DNA of 64,000 bases, from NCBI GenBank assembly GCA_964534325.1, contig CAZHOR010000014.1, forward strand, positions 1 through 64,000, written 5' to 3'. The position numbers and the translations under genes are program-made. The DNA is from JdFR-22 sp964534325. GTDB lineage: Archaea; Halobacteriota; Archaeoglobi; Archaeoglobales; Archaeoglobaceae. The notes beneath the pieces are model-generated. The model had not been told where the DNA came from. It searched no databases and saw only the letters and a list, made by a program, of their open reading frames with translations. Below, in pieces: positions 8,421 to 17,049 of this stretch; position 1 is the first letter of the stretch; every line of letters starts with the position of its first letter.

Positions 8421-9328
8421 AGCAATTGATTAGGTTCTCTACACCGCAAAGAGCGGCACACTTTCTGGCATCACTGGCCGGAATGCTGCTGCTTATCACT
8501 GGACTCCCCATAACGTTCTCCAATGAGCTTGGATGGGTGATCGACCTCATGGGCGGTGAAGTAGTATCCATGCTGGTCCACAGGATCGCTGCCGTGATCC
8601 TCACGTTCACCATCGCTTATTTTGGAGCCTTTTTCATTATGGAGAGGATAAGCTCCAGAGGAAGAGGAGACTCCAACATCACTTTCACCAAACCAACATT
8701 CTTCCTGACCATTTTGACCGACATGATAGTGGATATGCTGTGGACCTTCCACCTCACGGACAAAAGACCCAAATCAGGCAAGTATGATTGGGTCATGGTC
8801 GCCGACATATTATCCGTGCCCACTTTCTGCATTATCGAGATCATCACTGGAGCACTACTATGGTTCCCCTTCCCATACCTGTCCTTTAATCCTGAGCTGG
8901 TACTGCTGATGAGGACCATACACGTTTTTGTAGCCATATTCGCCATATTCTTCGTATTCGCCCACGCCACCATCCTTCACTGGACACCCGGAAACTACCC
9001 CATCAACATGGGAATATTCAACGGCCTGATACCCAAACACAAGGCCGAAGGAGAGTTCCCCGAATGGATCTCGGTAGCCCCTGAGAGCGATAAGTCAGCC
9101 AAACCATACAAATTCCACCCCATAGGCTACGTAGTAGGGATCCTGTCGTGTGGCGTTATGCTGCTGGCAGCATATACCACCTACCTGCTGACAACAGAAG
9201 GTCTGGCCGGATTCAGGTTGATGGAAGAGAGCATGGTGGCATTCATAGGGCTCAACGCAGTGATGGTAATATTCATCGTCTACGTCATAATGAGCTTCTA
9301 CGGACTGTCCAAGGCCATATCGGATTAA
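8417..9328 (+). CDS. fdnI: Formate dehydrogenase cytochrome b subunit
   Basis: A 303-residue membrane protein of the FdnI/cytochrome b556 family that takes electrons from the Fe-S subunit through two b-haems to membrane quinone or methanophenazine. Candidate haem ligands are His15 (RAAHFL), His55 (MLVHR) and the later histidines in MRTIHVF, FAHAT and ILHW. The last fits the conserved C-terminal haem helix, ILHWTPGNYP. At least five membrane segments are visible; the extra C-terminal pair after residue 240 makes it longer than E. coli FdnI (217 residues). It starts at TTG 8417, with a ggggtga site just upstream. A T-rich tract follows its stop. Confidence 0.85.
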   Translation: MKQLIRFSTPQRAAHFLASLAGMLLLITGLPITFSNELGWVIDLMGGEVVSMLVHRIAAVILTFTIAYFGAFFIMERISSRGRGDSNITFTKPTFFLTILTDMIVDMLWTFHLTDKRPKSGKYDWVMVADILSVPTFCIIEIITGALLWFPFPYLSFNPELVLLMRTIHVFVAIFAIFFVFAHATILHWTPGNYPINMGIFNGLIPKHKAEGEFPEWISVAPESDKSAKPYKFHPIGYVVGILSCGVMLLAAYTTYLLTTEGLAGFRLMEESMVAFIGLNAVMVIFIVYVIMSFYGLSKAISD

Positions 9329-9358
9329 CTTCCTTTTTTTAATTTAAGCTTTTTTTAA
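9329..9358 (+). terminator. T-rich terminator after the formate dehydrogenase operon
   Basis: Immediately after the cytochrome b stop there are two runs of seven T (ttttttt and ttttttt) separated by aatttaagc. Poly-T tracts of this kind end transcripts in archaea. The aatttaagc between them also lies about 20-30 bp before the next ATG (9363) and could be the TATA element of that gene. Confidence 0.45.
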
Positions 9359-9362
9359 CTCA

Positions 9363-9803
9363 ATGAACACCAAAATCTCTTCAGTAATCCTGTTGTGCAT
9401 ATCAATAGGAATCGGTATCCTATTGTTCCAGGAATATAGAGGAGATCGGGTTTGCTTTAATGAACATTGTTTTGATGTAGAGCTGGCTCGAACAGAAGAA
9501 GAACGACAAAAAGGACTCATGTCCAGAGAAGACCTTGGTCCAGATGAAGGGATGTTGTTCATCTTTGAAGAAAAAGGGTACCACTCCTTCTGGATGAAAG
9601 ATACTGTTATACCATTAGACATTATCTGGATAAACGAGGACAGAGAAGTGGTATACATTAGTGAGAACACTCCCCCATGCGAAGAAGAGTTCTGTCCTGC
9701 AATTAAACCAGACCGAAAAGCCAGGTTCGTTCTGGAGTTGAAGGGTGGGACAGTAAAAAGGATTGGGTTGAATGAGGGAGATGAACTGGACTTTTATTTT
9801 TAA
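9363..9803 (+). CDS. DUF192 family protein, membrane-anchored
   Basis: A 146-residue protein with an N-terminal hydrophobic helix (residues 5-21) followed by a complete DUF192 domain: ARTEEERQKGLMSRE, then GMLFIF, then FWMKDTVIPLDIIWI and a C-terminal LELKGGTV. DUF192 proteins form small beta-barrels on the outer face of the membrane in bacteria and archaea; their biochemical role is not established. Two Cys pairs (VCFNEHCF, PCEEEFC) could form disulfides outside the cell. It is on the same strand as, but separated by a T-tract from, the formate dehydrogenase operon. Confidence 0.85.
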   Translation: MNTKISSVILLCISIGIGILLFQEYRGDRVCFNEHCFDVELARTEEERQKGLMSREDLGPDEGMLFIFEEKGYHSFWMKDTVIPLDIIWINEDREVVYISENTPPCEEEFCPAIKPDRKARFVLELKGGTVKRIGLNEGDELDFYF

Positions 9804-9872
9804 TTTATATGAAATAAGTTTAATCTTACAGAAGCCAATGACCGCTCTTTCTCTTTAACAACGTCTCCATCG

Positions 9873-10460
9873 CTAACGGTTTCTCCATACTTTTCCTCTG
9901 TAGTGGCCTGTAACTGGACAACCCAGACAGAGCTCGTTCGCCCAGTAGTCACAGGTTCCGCAGTTGGACCCGCATGGAGAGGTCTTTGCTGGCTCAATGT
10001 GGATTTTCATGGGGATGACAGTATCTCTCTCCGCTCTAACCACTATTCCTACATCTATATCGTAAACGTCTTTGCTGGGCCTGATGTGCTGATCCACTAT
10101 CGCTTCCAAGGTGGTCAGCTCTTCGCAGATGAACATCATACTCAAATTCCTGTTCCCTGCTACTATAAACCCGTTGAGGAAGAAAGGACAGCCATTGAAC
10201 AATTTGAGTATCTCTCTTGGCTGTCTGCATTTGACATCGACTTTCAGGATGTATAATCCGGGATTCTTGATATTCAGTCCGTAAACATGATTGAGTATTC
10301 CTAATTCGACCATCTTCTTTATTCTGGCCCCTACAGAGGGTTGAGATAGTTTAACCGTTTTGGCGATCTCGTTTTGGGAGACTTCAGGGTTCTCTTCCAG
10401 CATTTCCAGGATCTCTTTGTCCTTTTTATCGAGCTCGATAAATCCGGCCATAATATCCAA
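9873..10460 (-). CDS. Lrp/AsnC-type regulator with Cys-rich C-terminal tail
   Basis: A 195-residue transcriptional regulator. The N-terminal winged helix (LDKKDKEILEMLEENP, NEIAKTVKLSQPSVGARI) is of Lrp/AsnC type, followed by an alpha/beta effector domain. The last ~35 residues carry CGSNCGTCDYW, then CLGCP and HYRG: five closely spaced cysteines plus His, a likely metal or Fe-S binding site. The gene lies convergent to the DUF192 gene and next to the TorD and Fe-S genes of the formate dehydrogenase cluster. An oxygen-, redox- or metal-responsive regulator of that cluster is a reasonable inference. The start is at ATG 10460. Confidence 0.8.
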   Translation of the reverse strand: MDIMAGFIELDKKDKEILEMLEENPEVSQNEIAKTVKLSQPSVGARIKKMVELGILNHVYGLNIKNPGLYILKVDVKCRQPREILKLFNGCPFFLNGFIVAGNRNLSMMFICEELTTLEAIVDQHIRPSKDVYDIDVGIVVRAERDTVIPMKIHIEPAKTSPCGSNCGTCDYWANELCLGCPVTGHYRGKVWRNR

Positions 10461-10569
10461 AGCAATAATGGTTATAAATAATTAGCGAAAACACTTGCAA
10501 GGTAATCTGATCAATTAATCTAAAAAAAGATACGCATGTATATAAGTTTAGAAATAGATCAGGGCGGTT

Positions 10570-11193
10570 TCAGGATTTGAGTGCCTGGACTATCAGATCA
10601 TCTATCAGGCTTCCGTCTTTTTGCAAAAAGTCCCGGAGAACGTTTGATACCTCTGTATAAAAGTGACTTCTCTCGCTCTGGTTGATGGCAGTGCAGAATG
10701 ATTCAATCCAGCCCAGCTCGCTCTCCAGGAAATCTTTCTGGTTCTGCAATTCTTTTACAGTCTCTGACCGATCGTTTATAGCATTCCTGCAGCTCTCAGC
10801 CAGGAAAAACAGCTCCACCCCAATATGGTCGGCGGGCTCAGTATAACTAAAGGAATAGCCCATCTGCTTGTACTTTTCAGCTATCCTCTGGGTAACTTTT
10901 CCGTAGGGATGGTCGCCCTCGTAGGTTGACTGGTAGGGGGACACCGTCTTCTGGAAGGGATCGATGAAAAGAGAGGAGAACTCTTCTTTAACCGTTTCCT
11001 CGAACTCATCCGCGTTTTTGTATTCTGCGGCGACCTTGTTCAACTGATTAAAGAAGGGGATCTCCCCTTTTATGAGGTCCTCTATCAAGTCTCTGGGAGG
11101 TGGCTCCAGGAACAGTGTGCCCAAAAGGGCGTAAATACCCCTCCTGCCTTCCATGATCTTAGTTGTGTTATCACTTTCACTCACTTTCATCAC
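10570..11193 (-). CDS. TorD/DmsD-family molybdoenzyme chaperone
   Basis: A 207-residue, helical, soluble protein matching the TorD family: GRRGIYALLGTLFLEPPP near residue 17, the central YQSTYEGDHPYG block, and ADHIGVELFFLAESC, the family signature around the substrate-binding face. These chaperones bind Tat signal peptides of molybdoenzymes and help load the cofactor before export. The natural client is the twin-arginine catalytic subunit encoded at 4626-7511. The gene overlaps the end of the upstream Fe-S protein gene by 17 bp, so the two are co-translated. Confidence 0.85.
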   Translation of the reverse strand: MMKVSESDNTTKIMEGRRGIYALLGTLFLEPPPRDLIEDLIKGEIPFFNQLNKVAAEYKNADEFEETVKEEFSSLFIDPFQKTVSPYQSTYEGDHPYGKVTQRIAEKYKQMGYSFSYTEPADHIGVELFFLAESCRNAINDRSETVKELQNQKDFLESELGWIESFCTAINQSERSHFYTEVSNVLRDFLQKDGSLIDDLIVQALKS

Positions 11194-12925
11194 TCTCCTT
11201 CTGCTCGTTCACCATCTCATCATATATGGACTCCAGAATAATTCGGGGCCTGCAATCAGAACAGAAAAGCAATGAATGCTCTCCAAGGCTGCTGAACTTC
11301 TCGTACATGTTCTTGGGGATGTGGGGCTTACCACAAGAAGGACAACACATGAGCTCACCCCTGAATACCTCCCTATCTTCCAGCTGGTTGAGGTCAAGTC
11401 CTCTGGTTATCTTTATTGCTCCTTCAGGGCAGACGGTACACAGATCGCAGGCAATACATAGACCGTGGTTGAAGTGGATGGACTCGCCTTCTTTCCTGAT
11501 GGCTCCGGTGGGACAGAAGTGGGTGCAGGTCATGCACAGCGTGCAGTTATCGCTTACCTCAACGGAAGCAAATGAGTCGCTATCTATAACCGGCTGTTCA
11601 ACGGAATATTTGTCCATCAGCTTGTGGACCATGTAAAGCCACTGCTCTCTCTTGTTCCTGCCCTGTGAACCGTCAAGGATGTTCCCCGGATTTTTTCCCT
11701 TCAATTTGGTGTTCTTCAGCTCTTCAAAGCTGGTCTTCTTTAAACTATCTAATCCGAAGGCATTTAGGGTCTGTTTAGCCAGTTTATAGTTCTTGAAGTC
11801 GTGTTCGTCTTCGCAGGGTATGACCACCACGTTCGCTCCCTTCAAGGCAGCATAAAGGTAGTGGACTTCAGAAACAGCGTTTATGCAGGGAACGATTACA
11901 GGCGATATCTCGGGAAGTCTCTTTTCATCCAGTCCATACAGGCTTCCCAGTGCTCCTTCACAGACGAAAGCCACAGTCTTGTCCTCCTCTAAAATAGCAT
12001 CTATCTTCTCCCACAGTTTGTCGGAGGGGAGCAAGGTGTAATCGATCACTGATAGGGGGCAAACAGCAGCACAGAAACCACAGGCGTTGCAGGAGCCCGA
12101 GATGGAGATTTTGCCATCTTTCTTTGAAATTGCGCCTTGTGGACAGGGAAGACAAAGTCCGCACCCGTTGAACCCGCTTTTGGAGGCAGCACACATGTCA
12201 TGATGAATTCTTACCGGACTGACCCGGGTGTAGCCCCCCAGATTGTTCGTTACTTTGAGAGCCGCCTTGAACTCTTCAGAAACATCTTTATAGCCGTATA
12301 TACCCTCTTTATCCTCTTCCAGCCATTGAGGTAGGATCAATTGGCCTGCTTTAAGAGAAAAACTTCCTCTGTTCCCCTTTACAGGGTCATAACCATCCAC
12401 AATGAGATTGAAGTTCCCTACAGAACCAGTGATCTCGACCCGATTACGGGGGTCTTGTTGGCCGTTCTCCATTAAGTTATCCACTTCTAAGATCCTGTTG
12501 TGGGAGGGATATAGTTTTTTGACTGTATGGCGGTCGGTAACGACTGTGAGGTTCAGGTCCGGGTTTTCAGAGAGCTCGGTGATAACGTCCAGATTTTTCC
12601 CCCAGTATATAACAGTGCTTCCGGTCACCACAGCCTTCGTTTGAGGGAGGGCGGTGACCAGTGAGGAGTTTATCAGGTCGGCTGCAACTCTCTCCGGTCT
12701 TTTGAACTTCTCCATTAGCCTCAAATCAAGGATATCATAAATTCCTGAGTAACTCGATACGTGATACAGGGCAGGACACCCGAAAATAACATGATCGTAA
12801 TCGAGGCCAATATCGGGCTTTTCCTCACAGTTACCAACTTTAATAACGTCAGCTTGGACTTTTTGAGCTAATTTAGTGAGGTCGATATTGACACATTTAT
12901 CACATAAGATGACGCACTGGTGCAT
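11177..12925 (-). CDS. Multi-cluster ferredoxin with MvhD-like domain
   Basis: A 582-residue cytosolic electron-transfer protein. Its N-terminal ~200 residues are not recognised (CVILCDKC at the very start). Then comes a two-cluster ferredoxin segment at about 225-270 (CGLCLPCPQGAI, CNACGFCAAVCPL). An MvhD/FlpD-like domain follows (AFVCEGA, VIVPCINAVSE, VVVIPCEDEHDF). A second two-cluster ferredoxin appears at about 465-515 (CTLCMTCTHFCPTGAI, CIACDLCTVCPEGAI). The C-terminus has a zinc-ribbon-like CCPSCGKPH...CSDCRP. It is coupled to torD, so it probably supports maturation of, or electron transfer to, the formate dehydrogenase or another molybdoenzyme. The exact partner is unknown. Confidence 0.75.
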   Translation of the reverse strand: MHQCVILCDKCVNIDLTKLAQKVQADVIKVGNCEEKPDIGLDYDHVIFGCPALYHVSSYSGIYDILDLRLMEKFKRPERVAADLINSSLVTALPQTKAVVTGSTVIYWGKNLDVITELSENPDLNLTVVTDRHTVKKLYPSHNRILEVDNLMENGQQDPRNRVEITGSVGNFNLIVDGYDPVKGNRGSFSLKAGQLILPQWLEEDKEGIYGYKDVSEEFKAALKVTNNLGGYTRVSPVRIHHDMCAASKSGFNGCGLCLPCPQGAISKKDGKISISGSCNACGFCAAVCPLSVIDYTLLPSDKLWEKIDAILEEDKTVAFVCEGALGSLYGLDEKRLPEISPVIVPCINAVSEVHYLYAALKGANVVVIPCEDEHDFKNYKLAKQTLNAFGLDSLKKTSFEELKNTKLKGKNPGNILDGSQGRNKREQWLYMVHKLMDKYSVEQPVIDSDSFASVEVSDNCTLCMTCTHFCPTGAIRKEGESIHFNHGLCIACDLCTVCPEGAIKITRGLDLNQLEDREVFRGELMCCPSCGKPHIPKNMYEKFSSLGEHSLLFCSDCRPRIILESIYDEMVNEQKESDESE

Positions 12926-12986
12926 GGGGTCAGGCTGTCAACCCTATAATAAACTTTTTTTATACCACTCATCTTCTTACTGAGAA

Positions 12987-14048
12987 ATGAGCATCAGTGA
13001 TGAAATAAAGGAGCTGGAAGAGGAGATAAAAAAGACTCCTTACAATAAAGCTACTGAGCACCACATTGGAAGGTTGAAGGCCAAGCTTTCAAGGCTTAAA
13101 GAGAGCGAAGAGAAGCAAAAATCGAAATCAGGTGTCCAATACTCGGTGAAGAAGGAAGGAGACGCCACGGTTGTGCTGGTGGGATTCCCTTCTGTGGGTA
13201 AATCGACTCTCCTCAATCATCTCACTGGTGCCAAAAGCGAAGTAGCTCACTACGATTTTACTACACTCCACCCCATTCCAGGTATGCTGGACTATAAGGG
13301 AGCCAGGATCCAGATGGTGGATGCCCCCGGTGTTATAGAGGGAGCATCAAGGGGGAAAGGCAGAGGAAAGGAAGTGATGTCCACAGTTCGGGCAGCCGAC
13401 CTTATATTGATTGTGACCGACATATTCAATCTGGACCATGTAAATATAATAAAGAACGAGCTTCATGATGCCGGCATTAGGCTGAACCAGGATTCTCCTC
13501 AGGTGAAGATAAGGAAGAAAGAGAGGGGCGGCATCAAAGTCACTTCAACCACGTCAGTATCCATTGACGAGCAGACCATAATCGGAATACTCAAAGAATA
13601 CAAGATACATAATGTAGACGTTGTGGTGAGGGAAGACATCACAGTTGACATGCTGATAGACGCCATCATGAAGAATCGGGTTTACATTCCATCCGTAACC
13701 GCAGTGAACAAAATAGATTTGGGGGAGTCGGATGTAGAGGGTGAAGATGTGGTGCCCATCTCAGCCGAAAAAGGAGTGAACCTGAACACTCTGGTGGAAG
13801 AGATATACAACAAGCTCAACTTCATAAGAGTATATCTCAAGCCCCCCTCCCAAAAACCGGATTATGAAGACCCCCTGGTCATAAAGAAGGGCTCCACCAT
13901 CGAAGACGTATGCAAAAAACTGCATAAAGACATGTACCGGAGCTTCAAATACGCCAAAGTCTGGGGCAGCTCCAAATTCGATGGACAGAGAGTGAGCATC
14001 GAACACGTTTTAGAAGACGAGGACGTGCTGACCATCTACACCCAATAG
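12987..14048 (+). CDS. DRG/Rbg-type Obg-family GTPase
   Basis: A 353-residue GTPase. The P-loop GFPSVGKST is at about residue 65, the G2 region DFTTLHPIPG and G3 DAPGVIEG follow, and G4 NKID is near 250. A helix-turn-helix-like insertion (after DIFNLDHV) and a C-terminal TGS-like domain (VIKKGSTIEDVCKKLHKDM...DVLTIYTQ) complete the DRG architecture, at the usual length. DRG proteins are ribosome-associated translation GTPases conserved in archaea and eukaryotes. The TATA-like ttttttatacc about 25 bp before ATG 12987 suggests a leaderless transcript. Confidence 0.93.
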   Translation: MSISDEIKELEEEIKKTPYNKATEHHIGRLKAKLSRLKESEEKQKSKSGVQYSVKKEGDATVVLVGFPSVGKSTLLNHLTGAKSEVAHYDFTTLHPIPGMLDYKGARIQMVDAPGVIEGASRGKGRGKEVMSTVRAADLILIVTDIFNLDHVNIIKNELHDAGIRLNQDSPQVKIRKKERGGIKVTSTTSVSIDEQTIIGILKEYKIHNVDVVVREDITVDMLIDAIMKNRVYIPSVTAVNKIDLGESDVEGEDVVPISAEKGVNLNTLVEEIYNKLNFIRVYLKPPSQKPDYEDPLVIKKGSTIEDVCKKLHKDMYRSFKYAKVWGSSKFDGQRVSIEHVLEDEDVLTIYTQ

Positions 14049-14096
14049 CTTAATTGCTTTTGTTGAAGCTGACGGCAGCCACAACTTCTCTCTCAA

Positions 14097-14261
14097 TCAG
14101 TCGTATATCAGGTACAGTATTAAATAGACCAGAAGTGAGCCTGCAAAAGATAGCAGGATTATTAGTCCTTCACCGAACTCTCGCTTCTTTTGGGTCACAA
14201 CCTTTTTCTGTACGCCCCTTTGGGGGGCAGTCCTTTGTTTACCCTTCTTTTTATCGGCCAT
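14097..14261 (-). CDS. Small tail-anchored basic membrane protein
   Basis: A 54-residue protein if started at ATG 14261, which follows ggatggga (an upstream TTG at 14288 would add nine residues). The N-terminal half is very basic (KKKGKQR, KKVVTQKKR) and the C-terminal 24 residues form one hydrophobic helix, the layout of a tail-anchored protein. It is not a convincing Sec61-beta, SecE or TatA. Convergent to the DRG gene. The function is unknown. Confidence 0.55.
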   Translation of the reverse strand: MADKKKGKQRTAPQRGVQKKVVTQKKREFGEGLIILLSFAGSLLVYLILYLIYD

Positions 14262-14440
14262 AGCATTCCCATCCAATCGATTTTTCAACGTCTTGTTCTT
14301 ATCCTTGATAAATAGTTAACTATATTTAGAACCAAGAGTTAAAAATTTAATCGGCAATGGATTTAATCGGCAATGAATAATTCATCCTATAGTAATTTGT
14401 CCATGCCAGCAATAAGGAATAGGGGAGACAGTTAGGGGGG

Positions 14441-14917
14441 TTGAGCATTATACGGGAGCTTAAACTCATAGTATCGATTGGAGTATCTCTGGCAGCAGGT
14501 GTAATCGGCTCTATCTTCACTACACCTTCTATACCCGGGTGGTATGCGGCTCTGCAGAAGCCGTTCTTCACGCCTCCCAGCTGGGTTTTTGGGCCTGCAT
14601 GGACTACCCTTTATATCCTGATGGGGATAGCCCTGTTCCTGGTGTGGAATAAGGGTTTTCAGGACAGGAAAGTCCAGGTGGCAATGGGAGTGTTCGGCAT
14701 CCAGCTGGTCCTCAACGCTTTGTGGTCCTTCCTGTTCTTCGGGATGCAGAACCCTTTCTACGCCTTAATAGAAGTGATCATCCTGTGGTTCGCTATACTG
14801 GCCACAATAATAGTATTTTATGGGGTCGATAGGAGAGCCAGCCTGTTGCTGGTCCCCTACATCTTATGGGTCAGCTTCGCTTCTGTCCTGAACTACTATA
14901 TCTGGATATTGAATTAG
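14441..14917 (+). CDS. tspO: TspO/MBR family protein
   Basis: A 158-residue, five-helix membrane protein with the diagnostic TspO block: PGWYAALQKPFFTPPSWVFGPAWT at about residues 34-57 is the family's conserved Trp/Pro-rich loop, and ALWSFLFFGMQNP follows. TspO proteins bind porphyrins and related hydrophobic ligands and are found across all domains. Haem-precursor handling would fit with the Met8/AhbAB genes nearby, but this is inference. The start is TTG 14441 directly after a ggggg run; no better ATG exists upstream of the first helix. Confidence 0.88.
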   Translation: MSIIRELKLIVSIGVSLAAGVIGSIFTTPSIPGWYAALQKPFFTPPSWVFGPAWTTLYILMGIALFLVWNKGFQDRKVQVAMGVFGIQLVLNALWSFLFFGMQNPFYALIEVIILWFAILATIIVFYGVDRRASLLLVPYILWVSFASVLNYYIWILN

Positions 14918-14963
14918 CTTTTGAACATGTAGTTTCTTAAATCCTATCATTTTGTGGACTGGT

Positions 14964-15725
14964 ATGGTCGATTTCCTGACTGTGGTCCTAATAGGTGGCA
15001 TTATTATATTTCTGGCGGGTTTGACTCAGGGTGTTACCGGCTTTGGGTTTGCTCTGGTTTCGGCACCTGTTCTGGTCATCTTCTTCTCCCCTAAGGTAGT
15101 GGTTCCTGTAGTGGTGACCTACGGTGTTCTCATCTCCCTGGTCATCCTGATCGAATGCAGGAGATGGCTGGATCTAAGCAGAATATGGCCTTTAATGATC
15201 TCCGGACTGGCGGGTATTCCTGTGGGTGTTTATTTGCTGGCTGTTCTGGAAGCAGGGACTTTGAAGGTGCTTATCGGCTCGGTGATAACCTTATTCGCTG
15301 TAGCGATTCTGACCGGTTTTCAAAAACCCATCGAAAATGAGAGGCTTGCTTTTGGCCCCGTAGGATTCATCAGCGGGGTGCTCGGTGGGAGCACTTCCAT
15401 GGGCGGCCCACCTGCTGTATTGTTCTTTGCCAATCAAGGTGTGGAGAAGCAGACATTCAGAGCAAACCTGGTGGCATACTTCTTGGTGTTGAGTATAGGT
15501 GCAATTATAGCCTTCATCTATAACGGACTGATGACCTCAAAGGTTGTCCATTATACTATTATATTCCTCCCCGCAATGATCCTGGGTGGGTTGTCAGGTA
15601 TCAGGGTGGCAAACAAAGTGGAAGAAGAGCTCTTCCGGAGAATAGTCTTGTTCGTGGTGATAATAGCCGGCCTGATATCCATTGCATCCGGACTGGGCCT
15701 GTTCAATGTCTCCTATCTTAATTGA
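14964..15725 (+). CDS. TauE/SafE family membrane permease
   Basis: An 8-9 helix membrane protein of about 253 residues. The start is placed at ATG 14964, since the in-frame TTG at 14952 has no ribosome-binding site. The family hallmarks are the first-helix motif LAGLTQGVTGFGFALVSAPVL and the paired repeat GFISGVLGGSTSMGGPPAVLFFANQG. TauE/SafE proteins transport small anions, notably sulfite, sulfoacetate or other organosulfur compounds; the substrate here is unknown. It lies close downstream of tspO on the same strand, possibly in the same transcript. Confidence 0.85.
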   Translation: MVDFLTVVLIGGIIIFLAGLTQGVTGFGFALVSAPVLVIFFSPKVVVPVVVTYGVLISLVILIECRRWLDLSRIWPLMISGLAGIPVGVYLLAVLEAGTLKVLIGSVITLFAVAILTGFQKPIENERLAFGPVGFISGVLGGSTSMGGPPAVLFFANQGVEKQTFRANLVAYFLVLSIGAIIAFIYNGLMTSKVVHYTIIFLPAMILGGLSGIRVANKVEEELFRRIVLFVVIIAGLISIASGLGLFNVSYLN

Positions 15726-15772
15726 TCGCTATCCGTCTAAAGTGTTACCTAAAGGCTAACTTAACCATAACT

Positions 15773-16030
15773 TCAGTCGCCCAGCATTTCGTCTACGATG
15801 TCTGCAAGCCTTCTCCTGATCTTCTGTTTGGGCGTACATTTAACGCATACTGGGAGGGTCTCGGTGTATTCCTTGTAAACGTCTTCTTTTTTGATGCCTA
15901 CATAGTGGGTGCAGTCTTCGCATATGAGGGATTTACAGAACGAACATTCCGTCCAGGAAGAGTCGTATTCATCTTCCTTCAATTCCTTACCACAAGTGGA
16001 GCACTTCATACAGAAAGTCTGTTTTACCAA
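15773..16030 (-). CDS. Small zinc-ribbon protein
   Basis: An 85-residue protein with CMKCSTCGKEL at the N-terminus and further Cys pairs CSFCKSLICEDC and CVKC, about ten cysteines and one histidine. This looks like a two-site zinc-binding fold of RING/FYVE-like or double zinc-ribbon type, followed by a basic helix (QKIRRRLADIVDEML). The function is unknown; small proteins of this type are often nucleic-acid or protein binding. The ATG at 16030 and the ATG seven codons later are both possible starts. Confidence 0.65.
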   Translation of the reverse strand: MVKQTFCMKCSTCGKELKEDEYDSSWTECSFCKSLICEDCTHYVGIKKEDVYKEYTETLPVCVKCTPKQKIRRRLADIVDEMLGD

Positions 16031-16188
16031 TATTAAAAGTGGCGGCCAGTGGCCAGTGGTAATTGGTCAACCTTCAGTGGTCAACCAGCCAGATTAAAAC
16101 GCCAGTAGCCAACCATAAGAAAAGGGTAGGCATGTGGTGGGGTTAGGTGGGATTATAAAGGATGACCTATCAACTTGGGTCAAAATAA

Positions 16189-17049
16189 TTAAATGAATCC
16201 TGCTCTCTGGAGGAGCAGTATATCGTCTGTCTCGAGTTTTTCTCCGTTCTTGAACATCTCGTAAACTCTTTTTGCTTTCTGGTGAAGCTCTTCTCTTTCT
16301 CTTTCTTCTTTGCTCTTGACCTGTTTGGTCTTAAGGGCTTTGATCACTTTGTCCAGGTCCTTGAGATCCTTCCGTACCTTTATTACTTCTGCATGGAGTT
16401 TGTCGGCTTCTTTTTTGCTGGAAATGAATTTCTCGTGCAGCTCGTCTGCGTTGGCTCTTTTCTCGTCCACTTCTTTGAACATCTTGGTCATCTCTGCGTG
16501 GTAGATGTCGGCTTCTTCAACGTATTTGAGCATTTGCTGGTGTATCTGCCCTGCCTCGTCTTTCAGCTCGCCGATCTTGTTCAACAGCTTCTTGAACTCG
16601 TCATGGGTTTCGAGCTGCTCTTTTCTTTCTTCCAGCTCCTTTTTTAGCTTGCTTATTCTCTCAACGAGTGCTCTCTCTTTATCTATACTTAAAACAGCGG
16701 TCTGTTGCTTGAACTCCAGTTTCCTGATCTCTTTCTCTATCTCACCCAGAGGCCTGCCGTTCCTGTCCAGATTCTTCCTCAGTTTGTCCAGTTCTTTGTA
16801 GTGTTTGTCAATCTCTTTGTGTATGGTCGTTCTCTTCTTCTTTTCTTCCTTTGCTTTCTGATTAAGCTCGTCTCTTTTGACCTTAAGATCCTTTGCCTGC
16901 TCAAGAAGATCCTTTACTTCTTGATTAAGTTTATCTCTTTCTTCTGCGTACTTCTTAGCTGCTTGATTGAGGTTATCTCTTTTGGCAGCATAATCTTGCA
17001 CATCATTTTCAAGTTGTTCTCTTCTTTCTACTAATTTTTCCAGCATCAT
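16189..17049 (-). CDS. COG1340-type long coiled-coil protein
   Basis: A 286-residue protein that is almost entirely coiled coil (repeated RDELNQKAKE-like heptads). It has the conserved block GRPLGEIEKEIRKLEFKQQT at about residues 97-116 and a C-terminal module EMFKNGEKLETDDILLLQRAGFI. This is the widely conserved archaeal coiled-coil family often misnamed phosphoserine phosphatase; its function is not established here. It lies downstream of glyA on the same strand, with a 180-bp T-rich gap that carries its own promoter-like AT tract. Confidence 0.8.
   Translation of the reverse strand: MMLEKLVERREQLENDVQDYAAKRDNLNQAAKKYAEERDKLNQEVKDLLEQAKDLKVKRDELNQKAKEEKKKRTTIHKEIDKHYKELDKLRKNLDRNGRPLGEIEKEIRKLEFKQQTAVLSIDKERALVERISKLKKELEERKEQLETHDEFKKLLNKIGELKDEAGQIHQQMLKYVEEADIYHAEMTKMFKEVDEKRANADELHEKFISSKKEADKLHAEVIKVRKDLKDLDKVIKALKTKQVKSKEEREREELHQKAKRVYEMFKNGEKLETDDILLLQRAGFI

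Noticed and set aside
14097..14261. Assignment of the small tail-anchored protein as Sec61-beta or TatA
   Set aside because: A C-terminal helix and basic N-terminus alone are not enough; the conserved Sec61-beta motif before the helix and the TatA N-terminal helix are both missing.
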